From Macrophomina tecta (taxonomy: Eukaryota; Ascomycota; Dothideomycetes; Botryosphaeriales; Botryosphaeriaceae), in assembly GCA_024180945.1 (NCBI GenBank), contig JAKSGN010000006.1, forward strand, positions 4,278,001 to 4,342,000: DNA of 64,000 nucleotides, given 5' to 3'. A program made the translations under genes and the position numbers. Of this stretch, positions 11,622-18,979 are shown piece after piece (within the stretch, counting starts at the first letter, position 1; the number at the start of each line of letters is the position of its first letter). Under the pieces are notes generated by a model. It searched no databases and had not been told where the DNA came from. It saw only the letters and a program-made list of their open reading frames with translations.

Positions 11622-13570
11622 GGCTCCTCAGATCTTGAAATGTAGATCTTCCTATTTCTTTGTACTCCTCCAATTGCACTTAGTGCTGGTCACAGTCCAT
11701 CCATCGGTCGAACAATGCCGATCAGCAGAGTGGGTTTGAAACCTTCGCCTCACAAGTTTGCCGATACCAACCGCGGGTGAAAATACTCGGCATTGGTTAT
11801 CATCAGGTCGTGCTACGGAGCGGCAGCTGTAGAGAGCCTTCTTATTGCTCCCCCGTTGTATCACTCAGGTGCTTTGCCGGGATACCTGCACAATGGCATT
11901 ACGCGGCTTGAGTAACGTGCAGTTGCGTGCGGGCAGCCTTGTGGAGAACATGTCAGGAAAATACAAGATGCACTCTCTAAGCGCGCATTGTAACAATCTG
12001 CACATTTCTAGCCTGAAATATACACCTTTTTTTTTTTTTTGCCAAGAGATACGTGAAAGAGCATATGTATAGGGACCCATATTCTATCATGTACCCTTAG
12101 AAGCGCAAGGTGTTATGGGCCCTTTGATGATTAGTTACTTCTTAAAGCGCAGCTGACCGCTGTGGAGAGATGCTTGGAGAGTGAGAAGCCACCGGAAGCT
12201 CAGGGACTGAACTGTGAGCAGGAAAGAAAATCTAAGGGACAAGCGAAGACTGGAAAGAGAGAATTCCGGGGAGGCAAAATGGCGGTAGATCTATCGAATC
12301 TGCTTCTCAGAGGTTCGCGAGGACGACATACCATCTCCATGTAGGTTCGAAGTCCTTAGGCTCATTGGAAGGAGCCGACATTGTCCCGTGCAGGCTGCGA
12401 CTTGAGCAATCGCCACTACCGAGAGACCTCGAACACTTGAACGGTTCTAACGCAGGCATTTACCGGAGCTGGTGCGCCGGGCACTGGATATGGTGGCTCG
12501 GACTGTTCTGCGATTTGCGCAGCTCAGGAGAGCATGAGGAGCCAGCTCGTGGAGATCATATGGACATGCCAGGACGAAGTGTGTGAATACCGCGGTACTT
12601 CGATCGAATGCTTGGAAGCCGATGGTAGCATTTTCAGGTCTCGCCTCCTCACGTATGCATCTTCGTCCGGTGCTCCCGAGCGCACCTGGATTGCCTCTTG
12701 GACGTTCGAGGGGCCCTACGAATATGGGCCTGAACAATCAGGCCCCTGATGCCTTCCGCCCGGCCCCGCAAGATACGGGCTTAGACATACGTAGTAAAGC
12801 TAAATGACCTGACTGGCACCATACTTGGCCAGTCTCCGGCCCGGTCACAGGACGTCGACTCGACCCACAGGTCAGAGCTATTCGAGATCCATCATGCTGA
12901 CGACAGACCTCGTTTAGGTGGTTCCGTACTGCCACATCAAGGAGCTTTTTTGGATTCGCAATTTTCGTTCAACAACCCCCTTTTTTTGTGGATGAAGATC
13001 TGAGATCCGTCTTTCGCGGGCGTCAGCATACATCGACCTTCGCCCCAAAGTCTTCAAATTCGAGGGTAAGTATGGCTCTACTAGATGTCGGCGATCCTGG
13101 TATGTTGGAACCTCCAAGTGACTTACCGCCTCAAATCTCTCCTCGAAGGGAAGCGGTGAATAGCGGGATGCTGAGTAATCATTTCTCGAAGGTTTACAGG
13201 CTTCATTTTTAGTCCGTGTGAGGAATTCTTGTCCTTCTTTGGAAGGAAACATTATGCGCTGGAAAGAATAGCCGACGAGCGTTGTCAATAGGTTCTGTCA
13301 ATGGAGGAATCTGCGAGGCCTATGCCCCTTTCCGGTGTAATAACGCCGGCTGATTCAGTAGGGGATAGCTTTGCAGTGTCGAGACCTTCGGCGACGTTAT
13401 GAAAATATAGATGGGGCTCGTGGGTATCCATTCCGCCAGCATGCCGTTCGTTCCACGGTGAAGAGCAACACGACCCTGATCCGTAACCCCCCGCCGTCAG
13501 GCAGAACATGAGCCGCTCTTTTACTTGAGGCATCCGCCTGCTGGCACCGGCCCAAGCTTTACGTCCTCCG
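11622..13570. other. Region between C2H2 gene and retroelement
   Basis: No confident gene. A T15 run lies at about 12030. A plus-strand open frame of unusual composition at 12444-12749 is listed separately. The pre-insertion site of the retroelement is at the right end. Confidence 0.4.
12444..12749 (+). other. Unassigned open frame, possible gene fragment
   Basis: The frame is open from just after a TGA at 12439-12441 to the stop at 12749. Its translation includes YGGSDCSAICAAQ, EIIWTCQDEVCEY and ECLEADGSIFRSRLLTY, with five evenly spread cysteines and little low complexity, so it reads more like protein than its competing frames. The only ATG (12534) is internal. An exon starting at ATG 12279 could supply the N-terminus, but I found no splice pair that keeps the frame with good consensus. 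Either a decayed gene, an exon of an unrecognised one, or chance. Confidence 0.2.
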
Positions 13571-13575
13571 ATAGG
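13571..13575. repeat. Target site duplication, left copy (ATAGG)
   Basis: ATAGG immediately before the left LTR; the same five bases follow the right LTR at 21368-21372. Five-base duplications are normal for Ty3/gypsy integrases. Confidence 0.95.
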
Positions 13576-14064
13576 TGTAACGAGCGGGCCTCTGCCTCTA
13601 AGGATCCAAACACCGAAGAGGGAGAAAACCTGTCGAGGGGGTTTTCCTTGAGTGGGTACAAGAAGAGGGTGAGAGCAAGTCGAACACGTGACAAGACTGA
13701 GCACTGCGTGCGAAGGCCGTGTTACTAACAATGTGCTGAATTGTTATTGAAGTTGACCACGAAGGTCAAAGCTATCTAAGGAGTGTGGTTTATATACAAG
13801 TAGGAAAGTGTATACAATCTAGTTTCTGATCCGTCTGCTCTGTCCCTCGGGAGGGCGGTGACCTTGGGAGCAGACAGAGTAGCTTGTCCTGCTCTGGGTG
13901 CTCTGTGGTGTTCCGGTCCGAGCGCCTTCGGAGCAGTGAGAGCACTATCTTGGCGTCACGTGCTTCACGTGAGCGCGCGTGGGTCCTTTCCACGCCGCAC
14001 CCGAGCTCCCCACTTACTACCTCATCCTGCTGTTCCCTAACCCTGTGGAGGCTGCGCCGTAACA
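13576..14064 (-). repeat. Downstream (3') LTR of the element
   Basis: 489 bp, identical by eye to 20879-21367. Contains a TATATA core at 13790-13797, and CACGTG E-boxes at 13685-13690, 13957-13962 and 13966-13971. It lies directly upstream of the antisense gene at 14162 and could supply that gene's promoter. Confidence 0.96.
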
Positions 14065-17000
14065 CTATCCCCCCTTTTAGGTCCTTCGGCCCGAAGGATT
14101 CCGTGACGTGTATAAGTTCTTGGTAGGTGACCTTCGCTTCCTTCCGTGACTTTCGCTCATCATGCCCAAGGTTTCTTCGACGCAACGTCGCCACGCGCTC
14201 GTCAGTCGCTGCCGATACGAGATGCCTTCCCCCTGCAGCGCTTGTCGTGCCGCTGGTGCGAAGTGTTTCATTAGCTTGGATTCGGGGCACTGCAAGCGCT
14301 GTTTGTCGAAGAACCGTAAATGCGACTTGGTGGTTTCTCAGCGCGACTGTGTGTCTTCCCCGCTTGTTCTCTGTCCTGGCTGACTTTTGTAGGGGCGAAA
14401 ATTGACGCGGAAGTGGAGAAGGTGGAGGATCAGCTGGAGCGCCTTCATGAGGATGAGCGTCAAATTCTGGTGGAGGAGTTAAAACTCCAGGAGCGTCGTT
14501 CCGAGGTGTACGCTCGTCGTCATCGCTTAAAGAAGCAACTCGCTCTTCTTGAGCGTAAGCGGAAGGGGATGTTTGAACGCGAGCTAGCGTCCATCGAGGA
14601 GTTGGAAAAACTCGAAAAGGAGGATCGCGACAGGCGACGTGCAGCTGGCGAGGACGTGCCAACTCCGGAACGTTCTCCGAGTCCTCCTGTTGTTGCGGGC
14701 TCCTCGAATTCTGGAGGTCCTCAGCCTGACTCGGTGGCTGGGATTGCGTTTCCGTCTGGGGCTGAGTTGTGGATGGATCCGTCCTTCTGGGGCGACCCCG
14801 TTTCCGCGGGAGGTCAGGGTTCTGGCGATGGAATTCTGTGACGAGATCTGGGTGTATGTCGTCCTTTGGCACCCACTGGTTGTCTTCATTTCCGTAACCC
14901 TCCCATTTGACGAGATATTTGAGCTGACGTCCGAACCGCTTGCAGTCTAGGATCTTCTCGACTGGGTACTGGGTTTCTTCGGCGTCAGGGTTTTCTGGTA
15001 CAATCTCTTCTTGAGTTTCTGGGATGGTGGCGTTTTCTGGTGCTGGCTCGAGCAATGCCACGTGAAAGGTAGAGTTCATTCGTGTGTTAGGCAATTTGAG
15101 TCGATAAGTGACTTCTCCCAGTTTTTTTGCAATTTCGAATGGACCGATTTTCTTGAAATCCAATTTGTCGCTCGGTCGTTTTGATTTGATGTTTTTCGTG
15201 AGGAGGTACACTTTATCCCCCCTTTTAAGGTTCGGTGCCGCCTGGTGCCGTCTGTTGTAGTATTTGGACATCATGATTCGTACATATTCGAGGTCGAGAC
15301 TGATGGCTTTGTGCAATCCTCTTAGCTGCTCGGCCTTGAGAACACCTTTCTGGGCCAATTTCCTGCTTGGGATGGCTTCTCTATACGCGTCTGGTTCAAA
15401 CCCATAGTTGGCAAAGAACGGGGATACGTTGGTTGACTCTTGTTTGGCGCTGTTATAGGCGAATTGTGCCGTGGGCAGCCATGTGGCCCAGTCATCCTGT
15501 GGGTAGTTGATGTAACAGCGGAGATATTGTTCGAGAGTCCGGTTCATCCGTTCTGTCTGGCCGTCGGTTTGCGCGTGTGCCGTTGTAGAGAGTTTGTTCT
15601 TTGCTCCAAGCTGGCGCGTAAGTGTTTGCCAAAATTCCGATCTCATCAGCTTGTCCCTGTCCGAGACCAATACTTCCGGCATTCCGTGATCCGCGAAGAT
15701 GTATCGGAGAAACGTGTAGGCTAGCTGTTCTGCATTCGATGCTTCTAGGTAGGGCAAAAAGCATGCGTACTTCGTGAGTCTGTCGACAAAGACTAGGATC
15801 GAGTCGAATTTGACTCCTGTGAGCGGATCTCTGGACTCTGGTAGCTTCGTGATGAAGTCTAGTGTGATCCATTGCCATGGTCGTTCTGGTACTTCCAGGG
15901 GTTGTAGTTGTCCGTACGGAGCGTGTGTCGCGGCTTTGCTTCGGATGCAAAGGTCGCATTGTGAAACTATACGCTGGACCATTTTTCGTAATCCTGGAAA
16001 GTAGAAGTTTTGCGTGATCCTCTCGGTCGTTCTGTCGATGCCCTGATGTCCATGCGCGGGTGCTACGTGCATGTCCTTGACGAGTGCTTCTCGCAGTCTT
16101 GTCGGGACATAAATTAATCCTTTGAAGAGAAGCATTCCTTCCCTATCTCGAGCAACACGCGGGTCGTCCTCCAGCGCTAAAAGTTCCTGCGCGAAGGAGT
16201 CCTGAGCGTATGCTTCTCGGATTTTCTGATGCCACGGGTTTGACTCGATGCGAAGCATTGGGAAAGATTGTCTGGCAAGGGTGAGCGATCCATCGCTTGT
16301 CCACTGCAATACTGCAGGTTGCGGCTCGATTCTTCCTTCCATGTAGTCTACCCTTCTGCTGAGCGCGTCAGCGGCGGCGTTGTCTACACCTTTTCTGTGC
16401 GTGATCTTGAAATTGTAGGATGCCAATTCTTGTGACCAGCGAACCTGTCGTCGGTTCAGCTCCTTGGTCGTGGTGAAGCGTGTGAGATTCTGATGGTCGC
16501 AATGCACTATCACCTGTTGGTCGGCTCCTTCCAGGTAGTGTCTCCAGTGCTTGAATGCTGAGACGATAGCCAAGAGCTCCTTATCATGAGTGTCGTAGTT
16601 GAGCTCTGCTGGGGTGAACTTTCTTGAGTAGAACGCGATCGGGTGCCATCTGCCTTCCTCGTCAGGCTGGCTGAGACATGCTCCTAGGGCGAATCCTGAC
16701 GCATCAGTCTCTACTTCGATCGGTTTGTCGGGATCGTATATCCCCAAGACGGGTGCTTCGCAAAACATCCGTTTCAGCGAATCGAAGGCTTGTTGCTGAT
16801 CGTCTCCCCATTGGAAGCCATGCTCCTTCTGAGTGAGTCGCGTTAAAGGTTCCGTGACCTTTGAATAGTTCCAGATGAATTTCCTGTAGAAGTTCGCGAA
16901 CCCAAGGAAGGACTGTACTTCCTTGATCGTCTTTGGTACTGGCCATTCTCTGATGGAATCCAGTTTCGAGTCGTCCATACCGACATGTCCGGGGGTGATG

Positions 17001-18979
17001 ACAAAGCCTAAGAATTCTGTTCTTTGTACGTGCCACTCGCACTTATCGGGTGCGATGGTCAGGTTCTTGGCTTGGAGGGTTTCTAGGACTTTTCTGACAT
17101 GCTTCTTGTGTTCCTCGAGTGTTTCTGAGAAGATGAGGATATCGTCGAGGTATGCCAGGCAGAAGATGTCTAAGTATTCGCGCAGCGTGTCGTTGACGAG
17201 CGACTGAAAGGTTGCTGGCGCGTTTGTAAGCCCGAATGGCATTACCGTGTACTCGTAGAGTCCTAGCCTCGTTCTGAAGGCTGTCTTCCATTCTTCCCCT
17301 TCTTTGATCCTAACCAGGTGATATCCGTCCCTGAGGTCCAGTTTCGTGAAGTACTTTGCATTCCCTAACTTGTCCTGGAGCTCATCGATGCGTGGGAGCG
17401 GGTATCGGTTCTTGATCGTGATGTCGTTGAGTTGTCGATAGTCGACGCAGAGGCGTAGCTTGCCATTCTTCTTGGGGACGAAGAGGATCGGATATCCGGC
17501 TGATGACGTTGATGGTCGAACGTATCCTCGTTCGAGGTTCTTCTCGATGTATTCCTTCAAAGCCTCCATTTCCTTCTTCGATAAGGAGTAGATAGGCTTG
17601 TAAGCCGGTTTCGTTCCTGGCTTGAGCGGAATCTCGTGGTCCCATGGTTGATGTTTGGGCAAGTCTCCTTTTCCTCTTTCTTGGCAAACGGCAACTAAGT
17701 CCCAATACTCTTCGGGTACCGTTTCCATTTCTGGTATTGGAGGTGTTCCTTGTGGTTGCTGCCACATCTCCAAACTGCCGTGTTGTCCTCCTTTGATCCT
17801 CGCAGGATCATCTCCTCCGATGGGAGTTGGACAGTCCTCATCCCTTGGCCTTTCCCGTTGGGCCCTGGCCAATGCTCTTTGTTGCACCGCCGGTGAGGGT
17901 TTGATGTACATGAGGCAGACCTGTTGTCCTTGGCGTCGCATACGCCTGAATGCCTCTCCTGAGATTGTCTGGACGTCTACGGGAGGTTCCAGGGCTGCCA
18001 ATTGCTTCCGCGAAGCCTTACTCTTGGCCTTACGCTTTTTCCGCGTAGTCCTTCGTGATAAGTGTTGTACCTGAATTTCGGGAATACTTGACTCGGTAGG
18101 GCTTACTCCGCTTGAGGCGCTGCATTTTACCGAGGAGGCGGCGTCTCGTACGCTGCAGTCCTGGTCCTGTCTTAGGCCTTCCTCAAGGTTGCCGTTGATG
18201 CTGCCGTCACTGGGCCTTACGCCATCGTTTGAGTCTTGCGTTTCTTCTGATGATTCGAGGGTATCGTTTCGCTCAGTAGGGCTTATTCCTGCGATAGGGT
18301 TGCATTTTACCAAGGAGGCTTCGCCTTCTGCGTCGCAGTCCTGGTTCTGACTTACACCACTATCGGAGTCGCCTACACAGTTGCCACATTCAGGCCTTAC
18401 ACTGGCTACTTCCCGTTTCATGCTGAAGATGTATCCTTGGAAGATGTCTAGCAGTTCCTGTTTGATGTTCTTATAACTGCTTTCTGGGTTCTCGATGATG
18501 TCCCAAATATCCTGTCGTAGGAAGAGTGTATCGCTCGCCCAGTCGATGAGGGGGTTGCGAGTCCTGAGCCAAGGCATTCCGAGGATAACGTCGTGTCCCG
18601 GGATCCTTTGGACATCAAGGGTGACCCAATCGGTGTGTCCGTTGATTTCTAGTGAGACTTCTTCTGTTTCGATGCGCACCCATCCTCCTCCGTAGTCGGC
18701 GTTTCTTCCGTCGAATCCGCTGAGAGAGTAGGGTTCTTTCTTTTTTCGATAAGGGATGTTCAGTTCTTGTACTAGCTCGTTGTGGATGAAGTCTCCGCTT
18801 GATCCACTGTCGACTAGTATCGAGATCGTGCGTCCTCGCAGGACTCCGGTGATCTTGAATTGCCCCCAAAGTTTCTTTCCAGTGAGAGTTTCCGTTTCCG
18901 ATGTGCGTGATACCATGTGAAGGGACCTAGACTGTGGCCCCTGGGTCGATCCCAATGCCGTAGGGCCGTCTAGTTTTTT
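13790..18979 (-). CDS. pol: Pol polyprotein (PR-RT-RNaseH-IN-chromodomain)
   Basis: Open in the -1 frame relative to gag from the slippery site to TAA at 13792-13790. Numbering from 18955: protease DSGSS at 49-53; RT catalytic YLDD at 602-605; RNase H with ETDASGFALGA and the THDKELLAIV segment; integrase HHCC zinc domain (HxHQGIDRT..CDLC), catalytic D1033, D1099 and E1135 with D-x35-E spacing; GPF motif (KKIGPFEIAKKLG); chromodomain at about 1326-1380 (YPVEKILDCKRFGRQLKYLVKWEGYGNEDNQW). All catalytic residues are present. After the chromodomain the frame stays open for 338 more codons of Pro/Gln/Arg-rich sequence, antisense to the Zn2Cys6 gene and into the LTR. The frame has no ATG at its beginning, which agrees with expression only as a Gag-Pol fusion. 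Confidence 0.95.
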   Translation of the reverse strand, partial: KKLDGPTALGSTQGPQSRSLHMVSRTSETETLTGKKLWGQFKITGVLRGRTISILVDSGSSGDFIHNELVQELNIPYRKKKEPYSLSGFDGRNADYGGGWVRIETEEVSLEINGHTDWVTLDVQRIPGHDVILGMPWLRTRNPLIDWASDTLFLRQDIWDIIENPESSYKNIKQELLDIFQGYIFSMKREVASVRPECGNCVGDSDSGVSQNQDCDAEGEASLVKCNPIAGISPTERNDTLESSEETQDSNDGVRPSDGSINGNLEEGLRQDQDCSVRDAASSVKCSASSGVSPTESSIPEIQVQHLSRRTTRKKRKAKSKASRKQLAALEPPVDVQTISGEAFRRMRRQGQQVCLMYIKPSPAVQQRALARAQRERPRDEDCPTPIGGDDPARIKGGQHGSLEMWQQPQGTPPIPEMETVPEEYWDLVAVCQERGKGDLPKHQPWDHEIPLKPGTKPAYKPIYSLSKKEMEALKEYIEKNLERGYVRPSTSSAGYPILFVPKKNGKLRLCVDYRQLNDITIKNRYPLPRIDELQDKLGNAKYFTKLDLRDGYHLVRIKEGEEWKTAFRTRLGLYEYTVMPFGLTNAPATFQSLVNDTLREYLDIFCLAYLDDILIFSETLEEHKKHVRKVLETLQAKNLTIAPDKCEWHVQRTEFLGFVITPGHVGMDDSKLDSIREWPVPKTIKEVQSFLGFANFYRKFIWNYSKVTEPLTRLTQKEHGFQWGDDQQQAFDSLKRMFCEAPVLGIYDPDKPIEVETDASGFALGACLSQPDEEGRWHPIAFYSRKFTPAELNYDTHDKELLAIVSAFKHWRHYLEGADQQVIVHCDHQNLTRFTTTKELNRRQVRWSQELASYNFKITHRKGVDNAAADALSRRVDYMEGRIEPQPAVLQWTSDGSLTLARQSFPMLRIESNPWHQKIREAYAQDSFAQELLALEDDPRVARDREGMLLFKGLIYVPTRLREALVKDMHVAPAHGHQGIDRTTERITQNFYFPGLRKMVQRIVSQCDLCIRSKAATHAPYGQLQPLEVPERPWQWITLDFITKLPESRDPLTGVKFDSILVFVDRLTKYACFLPYLEASNAEQLAYTFLRYIFADHGMPEVLVSDRDKLMRSEFWQTLTRQLGAKNKLSTTAHAQTDGQTERMNRTLEQYLRCYINYPQDDWATWLPTAQFAYNSAKQESTNVSPFFANYGFEPDAYREAIPSRKLAQKGVLKAEQLRGLHKAISLDLEYVRIMMSKYYNRRHQAAPNLKRGDKVYLLTKNIKSKRPSDKLDFKKIGPFEIAKKLGEVTYRLKLPNTRMNSTFHVALLEPAPENATIPETQEEIVPENPDAEETQYPVEKILDCKRFGRQLKYLVKWEGYGNEDNQWVPKDDIHPDLVTEFHRQNPDLPRKRGRPRRTDPSTTQPQTETQSQPPSQAEDLQNSRSPQQQEDSENVPELARPRQLHVACRDPPFRVFPTPRWTLARVQTSPSAYAQEERVASLSDDDERTPRNDAPGVLTPPPEFDAHPHEGAPADPPPSPLPRQFSPLQKSARTENKRGRHTVALRNHQVAFTVLRQTALAVPRIQANETLRTSGTTSAAGGRHLVSAATDERVATLRRRNLGHDERKSRKEAKVTYQELIHVTESFGPKDLKGGIVLRRSLHRVREQQDEVVSGELGCGVERTHARSREARDAKIVLSLLRRRSDRNTTEHPEQDKLLCLLPRSPPSRGTEQTDQKLDCIHFPTCI
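14065..14079 (-). other. Polypurine tract (plus-strand primer)
   Basis: In element sense the bases just before the 3' LTR read AAAAGGGGGGATAG. A purine run touching the LTR is the expected primer for second-strand DNA synthesis. Confidence 0.85.
14162..14841 (+). CDS. Antisense Zn2Cys6-coiled-coil gene in retroelement
   Basis: Lies on the strand opposite to gag-pol, between the chromodomain end of pol and the 3' LTR. Exons 14162-14348 and 14393-14841 are joined over a 44-bp intron (GTGTGT ... CTGAC ... TTTGTAG) that keeps the frame and gives 211 aa. Residues 25-54 have six cysteines spaced C-x2-C-x6-C-x8-C-x2-C-x6-C, exactly the fungal Zn(II)2Cys6 binuclear cluster pattern. After the junction (SQRDWAKIDAEVEK) comes about 90 residues of Glu/Lys/Arg/Leu-rich coiled coil with repeated LE/EE heptad-like blocks, then a Pro/Ser/Gly tail. 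Such a cluster followed by a coiled coil suggests DNA binding and dimer formation, but no activation domain is seen. An intron in this direction would survive retrotransposition because the genomic RNA is its complement. The role is unknown; regulation of the element or a host target are both possible. Confidence 0.75.
18930..18979 (-). promoter_or_regulatory. -1 ribosomal frameshift signal gag/pol
   Basis: In element sense the gag end reads CCA AAA AAC TAG. A AAA AAC (18979-18973) is a classical X XXY YYZ slippery heptamer, and the gag stop follows at once. Shifting back one base opens the pol frame. Five bases after the heptamer, GGCCC can pair with GGGCC (+ strand 18963-18967 and 18936-18940), enclosing an inner TGGG/CCCA stem with an ATCGA loop. 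Spacing and layout fit programmed -1 frameshifting. Confidence 0.8.

Noticed and set aside
12279..12345. Possible tRNA because of GGTTCGAAGTCC near 12344
   Set aside because: B-box-like string has an extra base and no A-box or acceptor stem could be drawn. No tRNA, rRNA or CRISPR array was found anywhere in the window.
13285..13575. Host gene disrupted by the retroelement
   Set aside because: Joining the two flanks across the target site gives open frames but none looks like a known protein, so no disrupted gene can be claimed.
13858..14040. Repeated 60-aa plus-strand frame (also at 21161-21343)
   Set aside because: Same LTR sequence twice; the frame is a by-product of the LTR.
18940..18955. 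Independent start for pol near 18955
   Set aside because: The frame has no ATG there and continues upstream through the slippery site, so a Gag-Pol frameshift product explains it better.
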